From positions 450,767-514,766 of the forward strand of contig NZ_RAPF01000002.1 of assembly GCF_003610805.1 (NCBI RefSeq): a stretch of 64,000 nt of DNA, written 5' to 3'. Source of the DNA: Altericroceibacterium spongiae. Its GTDB lineage: Bacteria > Pseudomonadota > Alphaproteobacteria > Sphingomonadales > Sphingomonadaceae. Within the stretch, counting starts at the first letter, position 1; every line of letters begins with the position of its first letter. The translations under genes and the position numbers were made by a program. Positions 53,186 through 61,082 of this stretch are shown one piece after another. The notes under the pieces are model-generated. The model ran no database searches and was not told the DNA's origin. It was given only the letters and a program-made list of their open reading frames with translations.

Positions 53186-53457
53186 GGTGCGCCGATCTCC
53201 TCGGCTTGGTCGGCCACGATCAGCAAGCGGCGCAGATAACGCGTAATCTCGGCCAGCACGTCCGCTTCGGCAGGGGCATAAATCCATGCCGCAGCGCACT
53301 CAGTCACCAACCAGCACAGGCTTCGCGCCGTTGCGCTTTCGGTTTGCGTGGCCTTGTAACTGGCTGCATTGCGACAGGTGCGAATGCGGCGGCGCTGCTC
53401 GTATTCCTCGGGCGGAAGTTGCCCGAGAAACACTGTCAGATCATCGACCGCATTCAT
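53182..53457 (-). CDS. Hypothetical protein of the element
   Basis: A 91-residue protein (start ATG 53457, MNAVDDLTVFLGQLPPE). Mostly helical by pattern, with two central cysteines (RTCRNAASY; SLCWLVTECAAAW). It overlaps the genes on both sides by 4 nt, so it belongs to the early replication operon. No family recognised; no terminase small subunit features are visible. Confidence 0.65.
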   Translation of the reverse strand: MNAVDDLTVFLGQLPPEEYEQRRRIRTCRNAASYKATQTESATARSLCWLVTECAAAWIYAPAEADVLAEITRYLRRLLIVADQAEEIGAP

Positions 53458-53663
53458 GCCCCGCCCTCCAAAATCGAAAGGCGGCAACCCAGTCTCGTTG
53501 AGATAAGGCGCGCTTCGGCTTGGGCATCGGCATAACTCTCGAACCAGATCCGGGCGCTTTCGCGACCGTCAATGTCGGACATGTAAAGATAGCCGCCAAT
53601 AGGGCCGCCGGGCTGATCGCTTGGCGATTTGCCGATATAAACAACTGACCAGCGCGCGCTCAT
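53454..53663 (-). CDS. Hypothetical protein of the element
   Basis: A 69-residue protein (start ATG 53663, MSARWSVVYIGKS) with a Gly-rich hairpin (GGPIGGYLYMSDIDG) and an amphipathic helix. It overlaps the AlpA-like gene upstream and the next gene downstream by 4 nt each. No family recognised. Confidence 0.6.
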   Translation of the reverse strand: MSARWSVVYIGKSPSDQPGGPIGGYLYMSDIDGRESARIWFESYADAQAEARLISTRLGCRLSILEGGA

Positions 53664-53848
53664 GCCACAGCACCCCGCGCTTCGATCCAAGTGATGATTT
53701 CAGCTTCGCGCCAGTAACGGCGGCGAGAAATGTAAATTGGCTTGGGAAAATTGAGTGTTTCGTCGTTGAGCCATCTCCAGATCGACATGTCACTAATACC
53801 GCCGCACAGCTCCCGGACTGCGGCTGATCCGATCAGTTTGCTTTTCAT
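53660..53848 (-). CDS. AlpA-family / excisionase-like HTH regulator
   Basis: A 62-residue helix-turn-helix protein of the AlpA/MerR-like type: LIGSAAVRELCGGISDMSIWRWLND places the recognition helix at residues 20-28, followed by the wing FPKPIYISRRRYWREAEIITWIE. AlpA proteins activate satellite genes and act as excisionases; alpA next to a replication module is a hallmark of Gram-negative PICIs. It heads the early minus-strand operon and has an inverted repeat just upstream. Confidence 0.87.
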   Translation of the reverse strand: MKSKLIGSAAVRELCGGISDMSIWRWLNDETLNFPKPIYISRRRYWREAEIITWIEARGAVA

Positions 53849-53852
53849 GGTA

Positions 53853-53878
53853 ACGGGTCCTTTATCGTTAGAACCCGT
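53853..53878. promoter_or_regulatory. Inverted repeat upstream of the AlpA-like gene
   Basis: ACGGGT (53853-53858) and ACCCGT (53873-53878) form a dyad with a 14-bp spacer, between the AlpA start and the upstream gene. Likely an operator of AlpA or of a repressor. Confidence 0.5.
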
Positions 53879-53925
53879 CCTATTAAGTGCATTTGGAATG
53901 TGATCGCAAAAGATGTCTTTGGGAA

Positions 53926-54453
53926 TTAAGTCCTCGACTTAATTTCTGCTTCGAAATTTTCGACCAAGGTTAGCCATTCCTCATCGGAATATGAGTCGCC
54001 TTCCTCTGCGGACATGGATTCAGTGAGCACTGCGCTCCGTGCTGCAATGCCAAGGGCAAACATCTCACCCCGCTCAAAGGGCCTTATCCGCGCCCTCACA
54101 ATCTTTTGGTCCTTCATTACCACCGGGTCAGAAGCGGTGGCTTCAATTGCAGCCTGCCTAAGCCGGCCCGTGGGATAATCCCTCATTAATCCGCGCAAGT
54201 GCCTCAGGTAAGTGAGATACGTTCGAAAACCTTCTTGCAGGAGCTGCTTATCCGTCTTTTTTGGTCGGCTCTTGGGCCTTTTGAACTCACCTAATAGATG
54301 CCCGGCTAGCCAGTCGCGTTCGTATTCATCGAGCGATACGGATGGGTCCCGCAAACGGCTCGCGAGCTTCGAGAAGTCTCCTTCCCGGCCAGCCTTAACC
54401 GCCTCCCCGGCAGCCATCGCGTTTGGATCAAGCAGGCGCGAAATATCCATCAC
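53926..54453 (-). CDS. Hypothetical protein of the element, coupled to the integrase
   Basis: A 175-residue, charged protein (many Arg, Lys and Glu) with helical N-terminal LLDPNAMAAGEAVKAGR and a basic middle KRPKSRPKKTDKQ. It begins 4 nt inside the integrase stop, so the two are translated together. It might be a regulator or excision partner of the integrase; no family recognised. No obvious Stl-type repressor is otherwise present in the element. Confidence 0.65.
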   Translation of the reverse strand: MMDISRLLDPNAMAAGEAVKAGREGDFSKLASRLRDPSVSLDEYERDWLAGHLLGEFKRPKSRPKKTDKQLLQEGFRTYLTYLRHLRGLMRDYPTGRLRQAAIEATASDPVVMKDQKIVRARIRPFERGEMFALGIAARSAVLTESMSAEEGDSYSDEEWLTLVENFEAEIKSRT

Positions 54454-55697
54454 CCTGCCTCCGCCAGCCGAACGACATTATCCGGCTTGCCCTCGACAAG
54501 CTCCGTCACGAACCGTGCCCACGCCTCAAGCGCCTGCCGCTTTTCGTCAGCATAATCGTGGCGCTGATAGACCGACACGATACCCGCAGCCGTTCCGCTG
54601 ACATGGTTCAAGCAAGCCTCGGTGACGCGCACCGGAATGCCCATCCGCGCAAGCCCGGTTGCGCAGGTGCGGCGCAGATCGTGCCATGTCCAATGCTCGA
54701 TCTCGACTGGTTCGCCCGCTTCCTCGGTCGCAATTTCAGCCATCTTGTCGCGGATGTGCTTGTTGCCTTTGGAGAAACCTTGCAGCGGTGAAGTGCCGTT
54801 CGTCGAGAATACATAGCTGGCGCTGGTTTTGGGCAGGGCGGCAACCACTTCCAGAGCGGAAGTAGATAGCGGAACGTCATGCGCGCGCCCGTTCTTGGTC
54901 CTGTCCGGTGGGAGGCTCCACAGGTCGCCGTCAATTTCAGCGCGCGGCATCTGCGCAACTTCATTGAGCCGCTGGCCTGTCAGCAGTAGGGTCTTTGCGA
55001 ACGGTCCCCACGGGAAGCCAAGGTTGTCGCCAGCCAGCCAGAGCAAGCGGATTTCATCATCCGACAAAACCCGGTCCCGGCTCACTTCCTTGGCAACAGC
55101 CTTTACGCCCATTGCCGGGTTCATGGAGATAATGTCGCGCTCCACGGCCCAATTCAGAAACTTGCCCAAATAGGCACGGACACGGTTTGCCGTGACCTTG
55201 CGCCCGCTGTCTGCAATGCCGTCCAGCAGGTCGATAACGTCACGCTTGGTAATGTCGCCAATATCGCGCTCGCCCCATGCCGCGACCACATGCACGTCTA
55301 GCGCCCGCCGGACTTCACGCCCGCGTTTCAGGCCTGACAGGTGTCGCTTGTCGAATTGCGCCACAAGCGTTTTCACCTTGTCGCGCTCGGTCGCTATGGC
55401 TTCGCGCTGGTCCGCTTTCGCCGCCTTTTTCGCGACCGCTGGATTGCGCCCATGCTCGACAGCTTCAAGCGCCTCGGTCGCTGCGGTGCGAGCATCGGCA
55501 ACGCCCATCATAGGCCATTTGCCAAGCGTCAGCTTTGCAGGCTTGCCGCCGAACCGATAGCGCAAGGCCCAGGACTTCGCCCCGCTTGGTTGCACAACCA
55601 GATACAGCCCGGACAGGGCAGGATTGGGAATCTCGATCCGCTTGGCAGGGTCAGGCTTGATCGCCTCGACGCCCTTTGTTGTCATCGCCCGTGCCAT
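54450..55697 (-). CDS. int: Tyrosine recombinase (integrase)
   Basis: A 415-residue phage-type integrase (start ATG 55697; 55685 possible). An N-terminal DUF4102/SAM-like arm-binding domain (LTLGKWPMMGVADARTAA) precedes a core-binding part and the catalytic domain with Arg in LTGQRLNEVAQM, the HxxR box HDLRRTCATGL, a second His in CLNHVSG and the nucleophilic Tyr in VYQRHDY. It is of the kind that integrates at tRNA 3' ends. It lies beside attR, and arm-type repeats follow its start. Confidence 0.94.
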   Translation of the reverse strand: MARAMTTKGVEAIKPDPAKRIEIPNPALSGLYLVVQPSGAKSWALRYRFGGKPAKLTLGKWPMMGVADARTAATEALEAVEHGRNPAVAKKAAKADQREAIATERDKVKTLVAQFDKRHLSGLKRGREVRRALDVHVVAAWGERDIGDITKRDVIDLLDGIADSGRKVTANRVRAYLGKFLNWAVERDIISMNPAMGVKAVAKEVSRDRVLSDDEIRLLWLAGDNLGFPWGPFAKTLLLTGQRLNEVAQMPRAEIDGDLWSLPPDRTKNGRAHDVPLSTSALEVVAALPKTSASYVFSTNGTSPLQGFSKGNKHIRDKMAEIATEEAGEPVEIEHWTWHDLRRTCATGLARMGIPVRVTEACLNHVSGTAAGIVSVYQRHDYADEKRQALEAWARFVTELVEGKPDNVVRLAEAG

Positions 55698-55734
55698 AGT
55701 CAGTAGCTCGCCCCCGTCAGTCAGTAGGTCCATC

Positions 55735-55781
55735 GGGGTAACACTGGGGTAACAGATTCCAGTGATAAGGCCCGTTACCCC
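55735..55781. promoter_or_regulatory. Integrase arm-type sites, right arm
   Basis: GGGGTAAC occurs at 55735-55742 and 55746-55753 and inverted (GTTACCCC) at 55774-55781, immediately upstream of the integrase start. Binding here could also repress int. Confidence 0.65.
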
Positions 55782-55885
55782 ACGTTAGTAACGCAACCTC
55801 ACATTGGGAGCAATACCCCGCAAATCAGATGGTTTTGGGTGATGTGGAAGTTTTGACTGGTTAGGGTATGAAATGCGCTGAATGT

Positions 55886-55933
55886 TGACTTTTAATCAGT
55901 AGGTCGCTGGTTCGAACCCAGCAGGGCTCACCA
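55886..55933 (+). repeat. attR: 48-bp direct repeat of the tRNA-Lys 3' half
   Basis: Copy of 45236-45283 without the 5' half of the tRNA, so it is not a tRNA gene. It marks the distal end of the element. Confidence 0.95.
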
Positions 55934-56313
55934 CATTTCCCTCGGAGGTCTTCGTTGCTTTTCGGTCTCTGCCTTATGAGAAGGCAGATGACGAGCTACT
56001 GGCTTGCGATTGCGGTCTCTGATCCGGCGCTTTTGGTATTCGATAGTTTGTCAGAAGTATGACGGACAATCTCGCGAAGCCGGCGGTCGATAAAACGCGC
56101 GCCTGTTGACACAAAAACTGTAACTTGGACGTGCCAGCACGGACAAGGCTGAAGACACTTATTCCTTCGCAGAACCCACTCTTTTTACCTAATTAAAGAG
56201 AGCTTTGCCTAAGCCGAATGGCCTGCAGGGATGTATATGTACAGGTGTATGCCAGCGATCGGCAGAGCAATTTGTGAACCGCGATTTTGTAGCTATCGAA
56301 AAGTGGCAGTGTA
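55934..56313. other. Noncoding stretch between attR and trmB
   Basis: About 380 bp of old chromosome flank. I see no supported gene, no second tRNA and no clear promoter; a TTGACA at 56104-56109 has no good -10 partner. Confidence 0.6.
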
Positions 56314-57018
56314 CTACGCCTCAGTACGCTTCCAGCGAAAATACCAGACTTCGTGCCCCTGCTGACGGGCTTTGGCTTCGTAACGCGTTTCACACCATCC
56401 GCCGGGACGTTGCTGGAAGTCTCGAGGATTGTTTGCCAGCCAGTCGAACTGCCTTGTATGACGGCGCATTATCATCAGGGCATGGCGCAGATAGACAGGG
56501 TGATCCGTGCCGAAACGGAATTCACCGCCAGGCTTGAGCTTATCGGCAATCATATCGACCGGGCCGTCATTCATCATGCGTCGCTTAGCGTGGCGAGCCT
56601 TGGGCCAGGGATCGGGATGTAGCAGATAGACGAAAGACAAAGCGCCATCCGGCACCCGGGAGAGCACTTCAAGCGCATCGCCCATATGGAGCCGCACATT
56701 GAAGAGATGTTTGTCACGGACATGTTGTAGCCCGCTTACAACTCCATTCACGAACGGTTCGCAACCAATGAAGCCATGGTCGGGCAGCATATCGGCCCTG
56801 TCGGCAAGATGCTCGCCGCCGCCAAAGCCGATTTCAAAATGAAGCGGAGCGTCTTGCCCGAACAAGGCTTCTGCTGTCACCGGGCCCTTTTCGGGTATGC
56901 TGATTTGTGGCAGTAAAGTATCTACTAGTTCCTGCTGGCTTTTGCGCAAGGGGCGGCCTTGCGAACGGCCATAGAGACGGTTGAGAGTCGTTGGATCGCC
57001 GGGCTTATGAGCAGTCAT
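56314..57018 (-). CDS. trmB: tRNA (guanine-N7-)-methyltransferase TrmB
   Basis: A 234-residue methyltransferase making m7G46 in tRNA. It starts at ATG 57018 (MTAHKPGDPTTLNRLYGRSQG); the longer frame is unlike the family. Motifs: HFEIGFGGGEHLADRA (SAM site), FIGCEPFVNGV, SFVYLLHPDPWPKARHAKRR and GTDHPVYLRHALMIM. Length is normal. Confidence 0.95.
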   Translation of the reverse strand: MTAHKPGDPTTLNRLYGRSQGRPLRKSQQELVDTLLPQISIPEKGPVTAEALFGQDAPLHFEIGFGGGEHLADRADMLPDHGFIGCEPFVNGVVSGLQHVRDKHLFNVRLHMGDALEVLSRVPDGALSFVYLLHPDPWPKARHAKRRMMNDGPVDMIADKLKPGGEFRFGTDHPVYLRHALMIMRRHTRQFDWLANNPRDFQQRPGGWCETRYEAKARQQGHEVWYFRWKRTEA

Positions 57019-57185
57019 GGGGCCGGGCCGATATAGCAGGAAGCGAAAGGTGGGAACCGCTTTTATCAAAAATCAGGCAAGAGAGAGAAAAATCAAGCCT
57101 GGATGCCTGAATAGCTTGTGAGGCTATCTGCCCTGTCTCCCCGGATTTTCGCATAGATAAAAGCCGGGGAGGTGCGCCGGAAATC

Positions 57186-57881
57186 TCAAGCAGCTTCCTG
57201 TGCGTCGTCAGAATCGCGCAGCACATAACCACGACCCCAAACGGTCTCGATATAATTATCGCCGCCGCAAGCCGTTGAAAGTTTCTTACGCAGCTTGCAA
57301 ATGAAGACATCGATGATTTTCAATTCAGGCTCATCCATGCCGCCATAAAGGTGATTGAGAAACATTTCCTTCGTCAGTGTAGTGCCCTTGCGCAAACTGA
57401 GCAGCTCGAGCATGGCATATTCCTTGCCAGTCAGGTGGACGCGCGCACCATCTACTTCCACCGTCTTTGCGTCGAGATTGACACATAGCTTACCGGTACG
57501 GATGACGCTTTGCGAATGACCCTTACTGCGACGGATCACCGCATGAATGCGAGCGATCAGCTCATCACGATGGAACGGCTTGGTCACATAATCGTCTGCG
57601 CCGAAGCCGAAGCTGCGGATTTTTGAATCGATTTCGGCAATGCCGGAAAGAATCAGCACTGGTGTTTGCACTTTCGCTACGCGCAGCTTCTTGAGTACAT
57701 CATAGCCATGCATATCGGGCAGGTTCAAATCGAGCAGGATGATATCGTAGTCATAGAGCTTGCCGAGATCCAAGCCTTCCTCGCCGAGGTCGGTCGAGTA
57801 AACATTGAAACCTTCGCCATTAAGCATCAGTTCGATAGCTTTGGCCGTATTCGGCTCATCTTCAATAAGCAGCACGCGCAT
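57186..57881 (-). CDS. ctrA: Cell-cycle response regulator CtrA
   Basis: A 231-residue OmpR-class regulator nearly identical in layout to alphaproteobacterial CtrA: receiver domain with phosphoacceptor D51 ([14 protein letters not shown]), the linker and a winged-helix DNA-binding domain ([33 protein letters not shown]). CtrA controls cell-cycle and motility genes; in sphingomonads it is a conserved master regulator and also acts on phage-related genes and gene transfer agents in relatives. The C-terminal DSDDAQEAA differs from the Caulobacter degradation tag, although AA is kept. Confidence 0.96.
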   Translation of the reverse strand: MRVLLIEDEPNTAKAIELMLNGEGFNVYSTDLGEEGLDLGKLYDYDIILLDLNLPDMHGYDVLKKLRVAKVQTPVLILSGIAEIDSKIRSFGFGADDYVTKPFHRDELIARIHAVIRRSKGHSQSVIRTGKLCVNLDAKTVEVDGARVHLTGKEYAMLELLSLRKGTTLTKEMFLNHLYGGMDEPELKIIDVFICKLRKKLSTACGGDNYIETVWGRGYVLRDSDDAQEAA

Positions 57882-57967
57882 TGGGAGACCCCTTTTTGCT
57901 TCGTGATAACGCCTCGTCCAGCGAGGTGTTGACCCTTGTTAACCACGTAATGTGTCAACAAAAAAGG

Positions 57968-58026
57968 TTAATTATAGGTAAAGTCAGGATTTGTGCCGAT
58001 TCGCGTGGCTTTTCAGTGACAGAATC
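57968..58026. promoter_or_regulatory. Candidate CtrA autoregulatory site and two GANTC methylation sites
   Basis: TTAA-N7-TAAA at 57968-57982 is one mismatch from the CtrA consensus TTAA-N7-TTAA. GATTC at 57998-58002 and GAATC at 58022-58026 are CcrM-type GANTC sites. All lie in the 174-bp gap between rpoN and ctrA. Confidence 0.5.
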
Positions 58027-58055
58027 GAGTGCGCCAATTAACTTTGATGCTCGTC

Positions 58056-59525
58056 TCAGGAGTTCATGGCCAGCTTCTTCTGCCGGCGACGTTGTACCGA
58101 TGATCCGATACCGATGGCTTCGCGATATTTTGCCACCGTGCGGCGCGCCAGGTCGAATCCTTTATCACGTAGCAATTCGACCAGCTTGTCATCTGAAAGA
58201 ACCTTTTTGGGATCTTCTGCATCCACTAATGCACGGATCTGCGCTTTTACTGCTTCGGCGGATACCGAACTTTCGCCATCGGCGGAGGCCACACCGCTGG
58301 TAAAGAAATATTTGAGTTCGAATGTTCCGCGGTCGCAATGAAGATATTTATTCGATGTTACTCGGCTCACGGTCGATTCATGCATGTCGATTTGTTCGGC
58401 GACTCCGCGCAAAGTGAGCGGTTTCAACTCGGAAACGCCTCGCCGGAAAAAACCGTCCTGCTGTTTAACTATTTCTGCAGCGACTTTGAGAATGGTTTTT
58501 TGCCGCTGGTCCAGAGCCTTTATCAGCCAGTTTGCATCGGCGAGCTTTTCATTGAGCCAGCTTTTGGCCTCGCGGTTTTGACTGCCGCTGCGCAACTCGA
58601 CATAATAGGGGCGGTTGACGATCAGGCGCGGTAACGTCTCCTGATTGAGCGCAATGTCCCAGCCGTGATCGCGCGAAGCGGTGATCAATATATCCGGGAC
58701 GACCGGGGCACTGCTGACACCGCCAAATTGCAGACCCGGTTTAGGATCGTACTGACGCAGTTCAGCTAGCATATCAGCCAGATCCTCATCATCAACGGCA
58801 CATAGCCGTTTCAGTTGAGCGAAGTTGCTTTTCGCCACCAGGTCGAGATTGGCCAGCAAGCGTGCCATGCACGGATCGTAGCGATCGGCTTCACGAGCCT
58901 GAAGTGCGATACACTCACCTAGCGAACGGGCGCCGATCCCGGTTGGATCGAGCGATTGGACCAGTTTCAGTGCCGTTTCAGCTTCCTCGTCGGAAATGCC
59001 GAGTTCTCCGGCTGTTTCATGCAGGGGTGTGTGGAGGTATCCTGACTCATCGAGCTGACCTATCAATGTAGCAGCGATGAAAGCGATTTGCGGATCGCTC
59101 GTTATGAGTGGCAATTGCGCTTCGAGATGATCGATTAGCGTTTCTTCAGGACTGCCACGTTCCTCAATATCGAACGTTTCGGCTGAAGATGCGCTGCCAG
59201 CCTGTGCGGACCAGTCTCCTGTGTCATGATCGCGGTCGAGCGCTGCCGGATCGATGTCGAGCGGTGCATCGGCTTCGCCTTGACCCTGCATCATCAATTC
59301 ATCCGAAGTCGGGCTATCGCCAGCTTCGTTATCGAGTGGCGGGTTTTCGCCGCTCTCGGCGTGGATATCTCCGCTTTCCAGCAGCGGATTATTTTCCAGT
59401 GCATCTCCGATAAAGGCTTCGATTTCCAGATTGGAAAGCGCCAGCAGCTTTATTGCCTGCTGGAGCTGCGGAGTCATGACCAGCGATTGGCTTTGCCGGA
59501 GATCGAGGCGCGGAGCGAGGCTCAA
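58056..59525 (-). CDS. rpoN: RNA polymerase sigma-54 factor RpoN
   Basis: A 489-residue sigma-54. Region I is the Gln/Leu-rich MTPQLQQAIKLLALSNLEIEAFI, region II is acidic (about residues 65-125), and region III has a core-binding part, the helix-turn-helix (TLRGVAEQIDMHESTVSRVTSNKYL) and the C-terminal RpoN box ARRTVAKYREAIGI. It lies 88 nt downstream of lptB on the same strand, the usual association. Confidence 0.96.
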   Translation of the reverse strand: MSLAPRLDLRQSQSLVMTPQLQQAIKLLALSNLEIEAFIGDALENNPLLESGDIHAESGENPPLDNEAGDSPTSDELMMQGQGEADAPLDIDPAALDRDHDTGDWSAQAGSASSAETFDIEERGSPEETLIDHLEAQLPLITSDPQIAFIAATLIGQLDESGYLHTPLHETAGELGISDEEAETALKLVQSLDPTGIGARSLGECIALQAREADRYDPCMARLLANLDLVAKSNFAQLKRLCAVDDEDLADMLAELRQYDPKPGLQFGGVSSAPVVPDILITASRDHGWDIALNQETLPRLIVNRPYYVELRSGSQNREAKSWLNEKLADANWLIKALDQRQKTILKVAAEIVKQQDGFFRRGVSELKPLTLRGVAEQIDMHESTVSRVTSNKYLHCDRGTFELKYFFTSGVASADGESSVSAEAVKAQIRALVDAEDPKKVLSDDKLVELLRDKGFDLARRTVAKYREAIGIGSSVQRRRQKKLAMNS

Positions 59526-59613
59526 GGCGCACGCTTCCTTACAGAAAGATAGTTATTCATGGCATACTGCCCAGGCACGACAGGCAAAATATGCATGTCA
59601 CGCCTTCCGGGAA

Positions 59614-60426
59614 TCATAGAGCAAAGCTCTCACCAAGATAGAGACGGCGCACATTTTCGTCGGCGACCAGTTCTTGCGGGCTGCCGGCAAAAAGCACCTG
59701 ACCGCCATAGATAATGCAGGCCCGGTCCACGATATCGAGTGTTTCGCGAACATTGTGATCGGTGATGAGCACCCCGATTCCGCGTTCCTTCAGATCGATC
59801 ACGAGATCGCGAATATCGCTGATGGAGAGTGGATCAATGCCGGCGAAAGGCTCGTCGAGCAGCATGATAGAGGGTTTGGCGGCCAGCGCCCGGGCGATTT
59901 CGCACCGTCGCCGTTCGCCTCCAGAAAGCGCCATGGCCGGGCTTTCCCGCAATCGGGTGAGACCGAACTCATCAAGAAGTCTTTCCAGCTCCGAGGCGCG
60001 GACATCCTTGTCCGGTTCGACCATTTCGAGCACGCAGGCGATATTTTGTTCAACAGTCATGCCGCGAAAGATCGAAGTTTCCTGCGGCAGATAGCCGAGA
60101 CCCAGAATGGCGCGCCGATACATGGGCAATTTGGTGACATCGACGCCATCCATCAGGATGCGGCCGCTATCCGGGCGGACGAGGCCCATGATGGAATAGA
60201 AGCAGGTGGTTTTGCCAGCTCCGTTCGGACCGAGCAGCCCCAGCACTTCTCCCTTGCCGACAGAAAGAGAAATGTCCGTTAGTACCGGCCGCTTGTCATA
60301 GCTTTTGGCGATCGACACCACTTCCAGCCCGCCTTGCGGAATGGGGGGAGAGGCATTGGCGGGCGCTTCTGCCATTGCTTCGGACAAGGCTTCCGCATCC
60401 GGTGCGGTATGTGCTGTAGTGGTCAT
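59614..60426 (-). CDS. lptB: LPS export ABC transporter ATP-binding protein LptB
   Basis: A 270-residue ABC ATPase of lipopolysaccharide transport: Walker A GPNGAGKTT, Q-loop LPQETSIF, signature LSGGERRRCEIARAL, Walker B IMLLDEPFAGIDP and an H-loop VLITDHNVRETL. The extra N-terminal 30 residues, Ala/Pro rich, may be unstructured. In related genomes lptC and lptA usually precede lptB; here a plus-strand gene lies upstream instead. Confidence 0.94.
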   Translation of the reverse strand: MTTTAHTAPDAEALSEAMAEAPANASPPIPQGGLEVVSIAKSYDKRPVLTDISLSVGKGEVLGLLGPNGAGKTTCFYSIMGLVRPDSGRILMDGVDVTKLPMYRRAILGLGYLPQETSIFRGMTVEQNIACVLEMVEPDKDVRASELERLLDEFGLTRLRESPAMALSGGERRRCEIARALAAKPSIMLLDEPFAGIDPLSISDIRDLVIDLKERGIGVLITDHNVRETLDIVDRACIIYGGQVLFAGSPQELVADENVRRLYLGESFAL

Positions 60427-60615
60427 AGTTCCGATATTAGCAGGTGTGCGGCACTATTGAAGCCCGCTCTGGCAGGAATCCTGCATGATGGCTTCAAAGC
60501 AACTCTTCGTATTTCCGCTTCCACTGGCCGCATCGCATGGAACAGCTTGTGGCCGGTCTTGTCTATTTGCCATTCTGGTGGAATAAATTGGTGAGATGCA
60601 AACAGGAGCAGGCGT

Positions 60616-61002
60616 ATGCATGATGTAGCTCAGCGTTCTGAAAAGCAGCCGGAAAGCGCCAAAAGCAAGCGTGACTGGCGCCGGCGGATGAGCGATAATG
60701 TCGCCTATGCTCTCTTGGCCTATACCGGCCTGCAGATTTTTGTGACCATGCATGCTGTGAAAAACGGGCATGGATCGATTCTTCCCTATTTTGCTCTTAT
60801 CGTTCTGATTGCTGCCATCATTCCGGCCTGCCGGGCTTTTGAGAGGCGCTGGGACAATCTCACCGATGCCGAGGCACGCGACCCTTCTTTTGAACCTCTT
60901 TTCCGGCGCGATCGTCTGGCCTTGTGGTTGTGTGCCATTGGCCTGCCTTTTGCACTTACCCTTTTGTTCAAGGGCATATCCGCGCTTTTCTCGCTATCCT
61001 GA
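60616..61002 (+). CDS. Hypothetical small membrane protein
   Basis: A 128-residue protein with a basic N-terminus, then three predicted membrane helices (about residues 30-48, 58-72, 104-122) with the charged loop RRWDNLTDAEARDPSFEPLFRRDRL between the second and third. GGAG lies 9 nt upstream of the ATG. No family recognised; it is divergent from lptB and precedes pmbA. Confidence 0.72.
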   Translation: MHDVAQRSEKQPESAKSKRDWRRRMSDNVAYALLAYTGLQIFVTMHAVKNGHGSILPYFALIVLIAAIIPACRAFERRWDNLTDAEARDPSFEPLFRRDRLALWLCAIGLPFALTLLFKGISALFSLS

Positions 61003-61082
61003 CCAATCGCATTGCACATGGTTTACCTGACGCGCGGAATCGTTAGGAACGGTGCGATCATACCCGCGACAGGATAATCTGC

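Larger units (their letters stand above)
45236..55933. mobile_element. Integrated phage-satellite-like element (cf-PICI-like) in tRNA-Lys
   Basis: A 10.7-kb element bounded by attL and attR. From attR inward (minus strand): integrase, a hypothetical gene, an AlpA-like regulator, two small genes, a RepA/primase-like ATPase, a putative origin, then head closure, TerL, HNH, capsid, prohead protease, connector and portal; a lipoprotein gene points inward from attL. Many neighbouring genes overlap by about 4 nt. There are no recognisable tail, baseplate, lysis, holin or DNA polymerase genes. That content matches capsid-forming phage-inducible chromosomal islands, satellites that build and fill their own heads and borrow tails and lysis from a helper phage. 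A decayed prophage is the alternative, but all frames are open and compact. Confidence 0.85.

Noticed and set aside
55886..55933. A second tRNA-Lys
   Set aside because: Only the 3' half is present, with no acceptor 5' strand or D arm; it is the attR copy.
57100..57186. A terminator-like CTCCCCGG/CCGGGGAG stem after ctrA
   Set aside because: The loop is long (about 19 nt) and no T-run follows on either strand, so I do not list it as a terminator.
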